From: Rhopalosiphum padi
Taxonomy: Eukaryota; Arthropoda; Insecta; Hemiptera; Aphididae
DNA length: 64,000 nucleotides
NCBI RefSeq assembly: GCF_020882245.1
Contig: NC_083599.1
Coordinates: 80,533,422-80,597,421 of the forward strand
Direction of reading: 5' to 3'
Shown here: positions 45,669 to 56,109 of the stretch, one piece after another
Layout of the letters: the number at the start of each line of letters is the position of its first letter
Position numbering within the stretch: the stretch's first letter is position 1
The notes under the pieces: generated by a model
Databases searched by the model: none
The model's input: the letters and a program-made list of their open reading frames with translations, nothing else
Told to the model about the DNA's origin: nothing
Made by a program: the position numbers and the translations under genes

Positions 45669-47939
45669 TTATTCTGGAATTTGCGTATAACAGATACAGG
45701 AATCGCGTATGGTTGTAGTAAGTTTTTTGCAAATTGGATTTGAACATGTTGCGCAAATTACCTATATAAATAATAGTACATATAATTACAAATATAAAAT
45801 ATTTTAATTATTAAAATATAAATTTACTATTACCACTGTATATCGATTTTCCTTTTTTGGACAATAAGAACATTTTGCTTTTCTACTTGTACCGGTTCCA
45901 GTTTCTGGGCTTGAAATGACTCCACTAAATCGTGTAATTTGTTGTCTTAGAGGAATAGATAATGTTGGAATACTTTTTCGTCGTACCATATGAGGTTTGC
46001 ATAGGTCTTTCCCTAATTGTTTTAAAAATTTGCGTCGTGGAATAACAATATCAGTGTTTGATTTGTAAATAATTTGACTATTTATTCCAGCAATGTTGAG
46101 TAAAGAAAAAAATACTGTCAGAGGCCATCTGTGGCTGTTCCTTGAAACTAGTATTCACCTTTCAGTTCATCTACAACGTCTACACCACCTTTTGACATAT
46201 TATAAAATGAAATAACTTCTGGTAATTTTTTATCTCCCGAGTTTGGATCAATGTCACCTTGTGTATGCATTGTTGATAGCATCATAACATTTTTTCCTTT
46301 TTTTGGAACATATGACAATAAAAGACAATTATTGTCTTCAAATCCAAATTTTGTACTACATATCTGTCGATTTTTTGTGTCTAAAAAACATGTTGGTATC
46401 TCCCGTTTATTTTTTTTCAGTGTACCTACCATAGTAGTTTTATAGTCTTTTAGAAGTTCGACTGCTAAAAAGACTGAAGTGAACCAATTATCAATAGTTA
46501 TATTACGGCCTGTTTTAGCAATTGGTTTTATCATACGTTTGACAACACTAGCTCCACTATTATTCTGTAAAAATGGTCCAATCGGTTGTTTGCCTGCGTA
46601 AATTTCCATATTTACTGTATAAAATACACGTGAATCTACCAAAGCAAAAATCTTTATACCATATTTATTAGGTTTGTTGGCTATGTACTGACGAAATTTA
46701 CATCGTCCCCGGAAGCCCTCTAACATTTCGTCGATTGTACAATATTCTCTTGGTGTATAAAATTATATGCAACGATTTACGAATTCATCAAAAACCGTTC
46801 TAATTGGTGCCAAATTGTCAATTTTTTTTCGTTCATTTCGAGTGTGTATGTTATCAAATCGTAAAGCGCGAAGTAAAAGGTAAAAACGTCTTTCAGACAT
46901 TACAGCACGAAAAATGTCTGGAGAATTCCATCGTTTGCCCACAAGTCGGAAAGATTTATGTGATTATTTCGCAACATACCAGCAATATATAAGAGACCGA
47001 TAAGTGCTCGAATTTCTTCTACGTCAGTGTTGTGAACCCCTGTCTGTATGCTATACCCAGAATAAGATATAATTATAATATAATATAATATAGTATAGTG
47101 TGTAAGCATAGTAACATGTGAACCGATAGAGTGACACGGTTTTAGGGAATTCGCTGTGTGGCCAGTTTTGAGCCCGAGCGAGCCCCTACCGTGTCTCGCC
47201 GTCTGTGTAATATTTACTGTAGTCCTGGCAGACCATCGAGCAGAGCCTCTGTTATTTTCTTAAGTCTAACAATTATTCTGTGTAACTAATTTCTTTTAAA
47301 ATTGATTATATTAATAAAGTATTAGTGATAACTTAAACACCGCGTATTTATTACTAACGAACAAACTCGGTTGTGGAGACGTCCATAACAGTCAGTATCT
47401 AAAACATCTTTCTCTCTTTGATAATTATCACGAATTTTTGCTAAATATATATTAGTACAAGTATTAATTTCTTGTAAACAATCGTTGGGAAAAAAAAGTT
47501 CCCAAGAGCGAATTATAGTTTTAGAATTTTTTGCTGCCGATTTTACACCAGGAAGGTGTGTTACAATATTTCTTTGTGGAGTTCTAACATTACGAGGAGG
47601 AGGGTCAGTATACCACTTGATAATATTATCTTTACCTTTATTATATCCACGAAAATCATTTCTAATAGAATCGTCAGAACAAGACATTTCGGAATCACTT
47701 TCATTTTCAACAGATTCATCACTATTTTCTGTATTATCTAATACGTCTCCATCACTGTCATCTTCATCGGGGTCAAAATTATCTAAAATATCATCGTCAG
47801 CTTCCTCAAGCCAAGCAGATATGTTATTTATCCATAGTAAAATAATGCACAGAAAAAACGAACCTGTTTGGTTATAGAGAATTTCTCTCACCGTGTGTAT
47901 ACGAGTCACGTTAAACAGATACTGAAAATATGTAATCAA
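45669..47939 (-). pseudogene. piggyBac transposase, decayed, interrupted by solo LTR
   Basis: Pieces in order: an acidic N-terminus and PPPRNVRT, VRSWELFFP-like sequence (47939-47396); after the LTR, EIRALIGLLYIAGML and LSDLW. Then, after a slip near 46930, the core with CTIDEMLEGFRG (first Asp), ITIDNWFTSV (second Asp) and YNMSKGGVDVVDELKG (third Asp). Last is a cysteine-rich end (CSYCPKK) continued by a small exon 45669-45761 with CATCSNPICKK and CICY. Lesions: slip near 46930, in-frame TAA near 46768, slip near 46148, and the LTR. Not functional. Confidence 0.85.
47028..47390 (+). mobile_element. Solo LTR (363 bp)
   Basis: Begins TGTTGTGAACCCC and ends GTCCATAACA (TG...CA). It is flanked by identical 5-bp repeats GTCAG at 47023-47027 and 47391-47395. 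An AATAAA signal lies near 47316. It interrupts the piggyBac reading frame between VLDTD and VEEIRA. Copia or BEL type cannot be decided from an LTR alone. Confidence 0.9.
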
Positions 47940-48096
47940 TTACAAAGTCGTTTAATGCCCATCTATTTTTAGATTATCTGTATCTGATAAGGTATAGCAC
48001 AATTAATAGGCAATAAACCGATATAACAGACAGTGGTGACCAAAATAATATCGTAATGAGAGAATCTCTCACCACGCGACCAACGACGGGTTAATA

Positions 48097-48430
48097 ATAA
48101 ACAAATAACCATTTTTTACTTAATTATTTTTTTTTTCTTAATATTTTGTTAGATTATTCAATTAGTGCATGTTAACTTAAAGTAATAAGTATAATCAGTA
48201 CCTAAACGAATACATCTGCGTATTTAATTAGCATTTCAGTTTTTAGTGTGTGGCTTACAACAATGTGGCATAATGAAAAATAAGATATTGAGGCTTACGT
48301 TTAATAATAATAACATTATTATGTGGTTTACAGCATTTGCCATTATTCATCATATTAGCTTATGACGTTAAAATAAACAAATAATGTTAAAAATTATAAT
48401 GATTAAATCGTCAAGTGGGTTACGACAGTT
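48097..48430. repeat. Degenerate ~80-bp repeat array, left part
   Basis: GTGGCTTACAACAATGTGGCAT (48249), GTGGTTTACAGCATTTGCCAT (48323) and GTGGGTTACGACAGTT (48416, split by the hAT) recur at spacings of 74-93 bases. A fourth copy, GAGGGTTACGACATTTGGC, is at 53333, just past the hAT element. No coding function was recognised. Confidence 0.5.
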
Positions 48431-48958
48431 CAGGGGCGGATAGGCATGGTCTGACCGGCCCGGGAAAAATGGAATTTAGCGGCCCACATAATCATATCCA
48501 AGATCTAACAAAATAATTTACTCAACTTCGAGGGAACCAACTCAGCATCCCCCCCCCAGTTTTTGGTATGAATAACTTGAATTTAATGTTACTCTATTAA
48601 AAGTTACAATTACGTTTTTTGTTATTTTACTTCATCACTGTATTAAAATGGTAATATCATATTTTTTTACCATAAGTATCACTTTTATACTCTATTATAC
48701 TAGATTATTTTATAGTAGAACTTACTGCACTAATTATAAATGTATAGCTGTACAAGGTAACTTGACTAATTCACTCATATTATTCTGGTTGTGCTGGTGA
48801 AAAAAAAAGTAACCAACTCTTTAAACATATATACATTTATCAATAAACACAAGTAGGCATGTATAATATTTTATAAACTTTTAATGAATAATATAAATAT
48901 ACAAGTATGTAGAATAATATTAATATTTATTTTGTTATTATAAGATAAACATAATATA

Positions 48959-51736
48959 TTATAAGATTAATAATGTCTTGAGTAGTTTATTTTGAGATGC
49001 AAATTTATCAATAATTGTGTTATTTTCGAGTTGGTTTAATATATCTTTTTCTGTGCATATAATCATAAGTTGTTCCAGGTGTGAAGACGATAGTGTACTA
49101 CGCAACCTGTTTTTGATGTATTTGAGCTTAGAAAATGATCGTTCGCAAGAAACTTGTGATATAGACAAAGTTAGTATATACTTATAAGCTAAGAATAATG
49201 AAGAATAAGCTGAACAATACAAAGAATATCTCAACAAAATAATATAACAGCAATGAATACAATTTGAACACTTGTTACAGGCATTTTCACTTATTGGATA
49301 TTCTTTTTCGTCTAGATTAAAGTCATCTAAGTCATCTATATCTTCATTCTCGTTTACATAACTAAAACTTATATTTTGCTTTAAAGAGTCAAATTTGTTT
49401 ATAAAATCAATCAACTCCTCTTTTAGTGAAGCTTGTGTTACATTTGGATTTATAAAATTCAATTTTTCACTAATTTTTTTCATTGCATTTTCTGGAAGTC
49501 CCTCATTTTTTATATCTTCAAAGTTTTTTGGATCTAAACAAGAAATATCTGCACAAATTTCTCGAGATAAACTTCCATACCTTTCTTTTATTTTATTGTT
49601 AATTGTGTCCATAATAGTTTGAAAAGTTCCTATTCTATACTCATCAATTGCTGAAATGTTTTTGAAAGAATCATCAGCCTCATAGTTAAACATTTTTTTG
49701 GGAACTCGACGTCTTTTATTTGGAAATTCACTTTCAAAAACAATATCAATTTCATCAAGTTCGTTATTCATATGTTCTATAAATATATTGGTTTTTTCAT
49801 GAATTTCAGAAAATTTTACTTGTTGTAATTGAACTTCAGATTTTTTAATCATATTAAATGCTTGTAATATGTCACAGTTCTTACCCTGGAGATATTTAGA
49901 TAAAGGTCCTGTAATACTAAATATTTTAAGGAACACCATTGCTGTTAAAATTGTCTCATATTTGATGAAGTTTTCTATAAATCCTGACGCTTTAGCTCTA
50001 GATTCTGAGTCATTTTGTACCGAATCTTTAATTGTTTTCATTACTTGGATTAAGTTTTTAAACAATATTCCATTAAAATTGTTAGTGTCAAATAGTCCAA
50101 AAATTTTTTTGAGTGCTACTTCTTTCGCCCACCATCTCGTTTCTCCAATTAAATTGAGTTTCATTTTAGTAACTATATCATTCCAACGATCCATACGTAC
50201 ATGTGATCGTCGGATGAAACTAGCTGTACTATTGAGTAGTTCAAATAAGTTTGCAGCATGAATTCCGCTACTAGTCACATCTTGCAATACTAAATTTAGA
50301 ATGTGTCCCACACACCATACGTGTACTTGATTAGGATCTAAATCTTCCATCTTTTTAGCGAACCCTGAGTATTGTCCCTGCATATTGCTGGCCCCATCGG
50401 TTGAATTCCCAATACAGTTATTTAGTGAAATACCTTTTGATTGCAATGTTTGAACAACTAAATCAGCAAATGCTTGACCAGTTGTTGTTGTACATTTTTT
50501 AAACCCTATAATACGTTCATAAACTTTATCACTTACGTATCTTATGATTATAGAACACTGGTCTGACACACTGACATCCTGTGTCGTGTCTATTTGTATA
50601 GAATACATTCTTGCTTTTTTTATTTCTGACACAATTGTTTCAGTTATAAGATCGGAACATACTTCTAAGATGTTGTTAAAAGTATTTTTGGATAAAAATG
50701 TTATTAATCCACCACCTTGTTTACTGCCTTTGTCTTTGATCTTTTCACTCTTAACGATTATTTCATGAAGGTATGATTTTAAAAGGGAGTCATACTTACT
50801 TAAAAATAAAATTATCTCTAAAAAGTTACCATGATCGATGTTTGGATTATTTAATGTGTATGCAGCCTCGTTTCTTTTTCCTCTATATGCCAAACCACAT
50901 TTTCCAATGAGTTTTACAACATCAACAATTCTTTCAACAATATTTCTACGTCTCTCTATTTGTTGCCCTCTGACATCTGTGCAACCGTGAATAATCATTT
51001 TCTTAATATCTTTACCTTCTTTTGTCATAAAATGACTATTGACACAATTTCTATGGTGAGCGGAGTTTTCGTGCTCTCCGATTCTCAAATAAATATGTTG
51101 CCAATCAGAAGAACCTTCAACAAAAGTATTTTGCTCTCCTTTTTTCCCATAAACAATACAAATCGTGCAAAATAATTTTTTTAATTCTGTAGAATAAGAT
51201 AACCATATACGTTTATTATTTGCTGAGTAATAAGCTTTTTGTGGATTGAAGGGAATATTGTCTTTTGGTTGACAGGGATGAAATTCGAAGAAGTCCTCAA
51301 TATTTTGATACTTTGGCTTTTTAAAATAGTCAAAGGCGTCAGGTTTATTTATTGTATGTTTAAGATCAATATTAAAATTATCTATTCTTATTTCGTCTTC
51401 ATCTAAAATATTATCTTGTTTCTTATTTTCTTTAGCTAAATAACTTTCTTCATAGTTAATTATGCTGTTATTGAGGATATTATTACTTAGTTCACCGTCA
51501 GGTACAGATTTATAACTGTTAATTTCATTAACCGAAGATTGAATTGGTAAAATTGCATTATCCTTTTTTTCAGTATCCGAAGATTGATTTACTAAAACTA
51601 CATTATCCTTTTTTTCGACGTTCTTAAACATACTATCCAATTTTAAACATGTTTTGCTCTCTTCTAATAACTCTTTACGTTTTTTATCTCTGTTCTTTTC
51701 TGCTCCTCCTTTTCTTTTTAATTTGTTTTGAAGCAT
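48959..51736 (-). CDS. hAT transposase, ZMYM1/TTF-finger type, intact (925 aa)
   Basis: Single uninterrupted frame from ATG 51736. A basic N-terminus (residues 1-22) precedes an acidic linker. The TTF-type zinc finger spans about 148-236 (FHPCQP, LFCTICIVYGKKG, SAHHRNC), followed by a DUF4371-like region at about 255-400. The RNase-H-like core has D383 (IQIDTTQDVS), D447 (GNSTDGASNMQG), the CVGH motif at 475-478 and TRWWAK near 533. The C-terminal dimerisation block SISQVSCERSFSKLKYIKNRLRS carries E865. All expected catalytic residues are present and the length is normal for the group. The 5' flank lacks an obvious intron. Confidence 0.93.
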   Translation of the reverse strand: MLQNKLKRKGGAEKNRDKKRKELLEESKTCLKLDSMFKNVEKKDNVVLVNQSSDTEKKDNAILPIQSSVNEINSYKSVPDGELSNNILNNSIINYEESYLAKENKKQDNILDEDEIRIDNFNIDLKHTINKPDAFDYFKKPKYQNIEDFFEFHPCQPKDNIPFNPQKAYYSANNKRIWLSYSTELKKLFCTICIVYGKKGEQNTFVEGSSDWQHIYLRIGEHENSAHHRNCVNSHFMTKEGKDIKKMIIHGCTDVRGQQIERRRNIVERIVDVVKLIGKCGLAYRGKRNEAAYTLNNPNIDHGNFLEIILFLSKYDSLLKSYLHEIIVKSEKIKDKGSKQGGGLITFLSKNTFNNILEVCSDLITETIVSEIKKARMYSIQIDTTQDVSVSDQCSIIIRYVSDKVYERIIGFKKCTTTTGQAFADLVVQTLQSKGISLNNCIGNSTDGASNMQGQYSGFAKKMEDLDPNQVHVWCVGHILNLVLQDVTSSGIHAANLFELLNSTASFIRRSHVRMDRWNDIVTKMKLNLIGETRWWAKEVALKKIFGLFDTNNFNGILFKNLIQVMKTIKDSVQNDSESRAKASGFIENFIKYETILTAMVFLKIFSITGPLSKYLQGKNCDILQAFNMIKKSEVQLQQVKFSEIHEKTNIFIEHMNNELDEIDIVFESEFPNKRRRVPKKMFNYEADDSFKNISAIDEYRIGTFQTIMDTINNKIKERYGSLSREICADISCLDPKNFEDIKNEGLPENAMKKISEKLNFINPNVTQASLKEELIDFINKFDSLKQNISFSYVNENEDIDDLDDFNLDEKEYPISENACNKCSNCIHCCYIILLRYSLYCSAYSSLFLAYKYILTLSISQVSCERSFSKLKYIKNRLRSTLSSSHLEQLMIICTEKDILNQLENNTIIDKFASQNKLLKTLLIL

Positions 51737-51788
51737 AGTTATCTAGAATATAATATTATCATATACAGCGTTTAATGTTTGAAATATT

Positions 51789-52270
51789 CAGTGGCGGCGC
51801 GTGAAAAATTTGGTAGGGTAGACAACAAGACAATTAAAGATATAGTGTTATATAAAATGTATTTCAAAATTAAATCATAAAAAAGTAAAATAGATAAAAA
51901 ACTATATTTGAAATTTGGAAAAAACAAACTAGGTACATCGATTAAAAAAATTTTTTAACGATTTATCGAAAATAATAAACATTATACATGTCATTTTCCA
52001 TAAACCACAGTCGGAATGCAATTAATTTATTAAAATATTACGTTGAGACATCTCTTCATACATATAATTTTGGTAATAAACCACTACGTTCCCCGTTTAC
52101 CATGTTATACGCCCGTCATTAATAGTAAGACACGAATCAATATGTCTCGACCGATATAGTATATTAGCATATATGATATATTATGTAATAAACAACTAAT
52201 TTTTAAAATTAAATTATTTTATATTTTTGGGTAGACAATGAACATTGTCTACCTTGACGCGCCGCCACTG
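51789..52270. mobile_element. hAT MITE nested in the hAT element
   Basis: Termini CAGTGGCGGCGCGT and inverse ACGCGCCGCCACTG. The flanks GAAATATT (51781-51788) and GAAATACG (52271-52278) match at 6 of 8 bases, consistent with a mutated 8-bp TSD. Subterminal GTAGACAA repeats lie near both ends. 482 bp, non-coding, located just upstream of the transposase start. Confidence 0.82.
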
Positions 52271-53582
52271 GAAATACGATTCCCAATCACTTTACTTAAT
52301 TTCTCAACATTCACATGCACTTTAAAGTGCTAATAAGACAAAAAAAATGAAAAGAGTTTTCCTACAAAACATAGAAAATAAGCTGACGAGTTCAAACTGT
52401 CTTTCAAAATTAAAATTGGACTAATAGAAGTAAGTTCATTTTTCGCCAGCTTATTAGTCTAAAATCTAAATGTATGAAAAATGTAATCGCTTTAGAACAC
52501 TCTTAAGAAATAAATGAAATTGTATTAAAATTCTAAAATATTTTATACAATTTTCAAACACTAATCATATATTATTATATACGCGGCAGTCGTGTTAATA
52601 TGCGTAACCAGTGTGGCGTTAGTCAATATACGCGTTGCGTTTTGCGTATAGTCAAAGTGTCACATAATTTACAAAAATAATTATATGAATAATTACAATG
52701 ATTATGGTGTGTACCAGTTTATAGTGAAAATTATAATACAAAAATGTACCTACTTGTCTACACTCCAGAATCGGCAGAATCAAAATAGATTGGTACACTG
52801 ATAGACACACTGGTCAGTGACAACAGAAAGCCAATAACTGAATGACATAGATTCGTAGAATCTATAGTGTCTATACTCAATTGCCTAGTTGGAAACATTT
52901 TACCGTAACGTGCTGTGTTCAATAATAATAATAATCCTTATTTATACGATAATATCGATAATATTGTATTAGTTGATGACAGCTGCAGTTGCGAGTCATT
53001 ACGCACAACAATAATACCAGAAAACCGAATTCCAAGATAAACACCATTTGACGGTGGTTAGCTAGATAATATGTATAAATAAAAATATCAGTACTATAGT
53101 ATTTATTTACTTTTATTTGTATGTATGTCTGTATGTACAATGTACATGTATAATAAATTATAGTGTTAATAGTAATATTTTTCATTGGCCCATTTTCTTC
53201 AATATAAGCAACGGCCCACCGGGAAAATCCCGGTGTCCCGGTGGCCCTATCCGCCCCTGCGACAGTTGGTTTAACACAAGAAAATAATATGAAATTTAAT
53301 ATTTCGCTGAAATCACATTTTCGACAAAAGTGAGGGTTACGACATTTGGCCTTTTGACCATCGATATGCTCAGCGAACTTAAATTTTGTTTCAAATAATA
53401 TAACTAAATCACCCATCAAATATATAATATGTTGGATCAGATGATAGGTTATAATTAAGTGTATTATTAGTTTTTATGAAAAAAATAAAATTTCATTTAA
53501 ACATTTGCTTAAGTTAAGTAGGTCATTGTTTGAACACCAATTAAAAAAATCAGTGTTATTATATCTGTACAGTCAGTTATAC

Positions 53583-54178
53583 CAGAGATATTCAAACTTT
53601 TTCATCCCAAGGCTCCTTTGAGTCTTCACAAAATGTTGACGGCTCCCAAATTAAAAATGACAAAAAAATCAATGTTTATATGAATGTAATTTATATTTTA
53701 TACTAATTATTTATTTACCATATTACATATATAAAAAAATTATAAATAAGTAGTTATTGTAAAAAAATATATAACAAAATATTTTATGTTTAGTCTTAGG
53801 AAATATAACTCAATAAAATAACAATAATATTAAATAATCAATATTACTTATTACTAGATTTTTAGTGAGATGGATGCGCTTGCTTATGCTTCATAATATG
53901 TTCAATTCGTGGCTCAAGTTTTAAGACTTTCGCGACCAATTAAAGCTATATTTAGTGAATGATTGTTGTAGAGTGTAGACTGTAGACAATTCAACGTTTC
54001 CCAAACGGTGTGCCTCAATGATAATAATAAACGTTTTTCGTAAAAATATTTTATTAATTAAAAATAATTTATATTAAAAATATTTAAAAATATTTATTGA
54101 TTTTCAATATGACGCGGCTCCCTTCGACAACTCCCGCGACGCCCCTGGGAGCCGCGACGCACAGTTTGAATACCTCTG
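53583..54178. mobile_element. hAT MITE (596 bp)
   Basis: Termini CAGAGATATTCAAACT and inverse AGTTTGAATACCTCTG. The TSD AGTTATAC is identical at 53575-53582 and 54179-54186. AT-rich interior, no reading frame. The subterminal GGCTCC/GGAGCC motifs at both ends (near 53620 and 54118-54152) are inverted relative to each other. Confidence 0.93.
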
Positions 54179-54279
54179 AGTTATACAATAAATTATTTTG
54201 GAGGTTTGGTATCATTTGTAAATTATTATTTGTAATTATGTATGTACAGTTTATTACACAATATTAGTATCATTAGTTT

Positions 54280-54711
54280 TTAAAATATTTGTATAATGAT
54301 TGTTGCTTCCCTGTTACAAGTAGGACAACGTTGTTGTGTCAAATTACCAGAGCAATCTAAACACAGACATTTGTGGCCACAAGGAATACATGCATAGCTG
54401 TTAATATTGCTTAAACATATTACACAGCAATTTTCCGGCCTGGGTTCCACTGCATTCATATTTATTGGTACTTGAGGGATGTTTGCCCTGTCTCGCTCTA
54501 ATCGTTGCTCTTTAATTTCTGCAATAGCAATTAATAGTGGATCACCTTCTTCGGATAGAACAAAATCTGGTTCATCTAGAAAATTTTTTACTATTTTAAT
54601 ATCTGTACTTATTGCCATCGTCGAGAGTCCAGTGATTTGTCGATAGCGGTGTACTAATATATCGAAAGACTGTCTTATCGTCGACAAAAAATTACCTGTG
54701 TATAATAACAT
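54280..54711 (-). CDS. Small RING-finger protein (143 aa), probable E3 ubiquitin ligase
   Basis: The C-terminal RING-HC domain has C96-x2-C99, C111-G-H113, C117-x2-C120 and C129-x2-C132, with IPCGHKCLC and RCPTC signatures, and the protein ends IQIF shortly after. This short-tail layout resembles IAP-type RINGs. The N-terminal 90 residues show no domain I recognise. The start at 54711 is the longest; the internal Met at residue 32 (MAISTDIKI) is an alternative. No transposon termini enclose it, so it may be a host gene or the last exon of a longer one whose 5' part I cannot see. Confidence 0.65.
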   Translation of the reverse strand: MLLYTGNFLSTIRQSFDILVHRYRQITGLSTMAISTDIKIVKNFLDEPDFVLSEEGDPLLIAIAEIKEQRLERDRANIPQVPINMNAVEPRPENCCVICLSNINSYACIPCGHKCLCLDCSGNLTQQRCPTCNREATIIIQIF

Positions 54712-55555
54712 TGTTTATTCGTCGGTAAATTCCTACGACTTTATTATATATTAGTATATTACACATATTTCGTTTTTTGTACGTCATAGTTAAGTCTGTT
54801 GCAGATAAAACCAAAAGCTGCACTATAGCAAACACCTTATAATATATTGAAAATATTGAGGACAAATATATATATATATAGTATAATAACAAAACTGATA
54901 AAATGTACGATATAAACATAATAATAAAATATTTAAAAACACGTTACGTTTAACGATATTAATAGGTTTAACTATATACATATAATTTAATATACGTCCA
55001 CAATATATAAGTAGGAAATCGTATAAATATATTTGTGCGTGTGTATGTGTGTGTTTGTGTATGTACTATGAAAAAAAATGTGAGTAGGTATCAAATATAA
55101 TTAAAATTATTAAAAAAAAAAGAATCGAATACATTACAATAATAGTAAAATAATTTTAAACATAAATGATATTACTTATATTTTTTTTTTTTTATCATAA
55201 TAATTGTACATCGACAATGTTCTGTTGGATTTAAACGTTACAAACATAATATGTTATAAGTTTATTATATGTGTAAAACTCATACTCTCCTCATCTGTAC
55301 ACAAATTATTGTTACACCAATTATGTAATAAACATTAAATAATTAAATAAATTATATTTCTAATGTTTTATATAATATCTACCTAATAAAATACATGCAA
55401 TTGTATGTAATATTTAATTTTTTTAACACAATACATTGCAAATTTAATCACGTGTATTATATTTAATAATAATATATAATATTAATGAGTGTATTGGCTG
55501 ATGTTAGTATTTAATATTTTATTTTTAAATACACATTAGGTATATGCTGTAATGG
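54712..55555. other. AT-rich region upstream of the RING gene
   Basis: Low-complexity AT and GT stretches (for example TGTGTGTGTATG-like near 55035). No supported gene. Confidence 0.5.
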
Positions 55556-55559
55556 TCAC

Positions 55560-55935
55560 AATCAGATTGCCTACATCAAAACGGGGGTTAAAGAAAAGTT
55601 CTTATTTCACTGATTGCGCCCACGTGGTCTGTGATCCGACAAAGTCGGATTGCCTACCTGGTAGGTTTATTTTCGTGTAAATTGATTTTTACAGTAGATT
55701 TGACTTTAAATATTTTATGAACGAAACGGCATCCGCCTAACGATTAAAATGTCGATATCATATGACTTTTAAAAACTTTTACTTCGCACGATTATTTTTA
55801 TTTCAAATACAAATACGATAAATTGTCGTAGCGTTGTACACTCTATATTCAATTCATATAATTTTCACCCGTGTGCCGACATTGTCTGCAATCTGACGTA
55901 GTCGGATCGCCTACCAGGCTGGTTTGGTTTCCCTT
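55560..55935. repeat. Repeated hairpin motif ATCNGAC-N3-GTCNGAT plus GCCTACC
   Basis: Copies at 55634-55650 (ATCCGAC AAA GTCGGAT) and 55891-55907 (ATCTGAC GTA GTCGGAT), each followed by TTGCCTACC or CGCCTACC and GGT-rich sequence. A partial copy (CAGATTGCCTAC) is at about 55570. The second stem keeps pairing through a G-U wobble. Found upstream of the KIAA1586-like gene; role unknown. Confidence 0.55.
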
Positions 55936-56109
55936 AAAACTTTTTGAAAGTTGATTTCATACAACATTTTGATTTCACTTATTATTTTACAAATACAAAT
56001 AAAATAATCCGTTTAGAAAATGTTGAGGTAAGTAACAATAAAAATTAATAAGATAATACATTTTAAATTGTCTTTATTTTATTAATTCGTTTACTTGTGC
56101 GCTATTTAG

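Larger units (their letters stand above)
45412..48092. mobile_element. piggyBac element, second family, decayed, with solo LTR
   Basis: TTAA sites at 45408-45411 and 48093-48096. Termini CCCGTCGTTGGTCGCGT are exact inverted copies, followed by a GTGAGAGATTCTCTCAC palindrome at both ends. 2,681 bp including a 363-bp LTR insertion (plus 5-bp TSD). Its termini and N-terminal protein resemble the partial element at 63145, so these two are one family, distinct from the element at 34809. Confidence 0.95.
48431..53259. mobile_element. Complete hAT element (ZMYM1-like) with intact transposase
   Basis: Termini CAGGGGCGGATAGG at both ends (right end inverted). The TSD CGACAGTT is identical at 48423-48430 and 53260-53267. 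4,829 bp, including one 482-bp MITE at 51789-52270. The intact 925-codon gene together with perfect TSDs and matching termini suggests a young, potentially autonomous copy. Confidence 0.95.

Noticed and set aside
52919..53419. 166-codon minus-strand open frame
   Set aside because: It crosses the right boundary of the hAT element and mixes terminal repeat with flank; not a gene.
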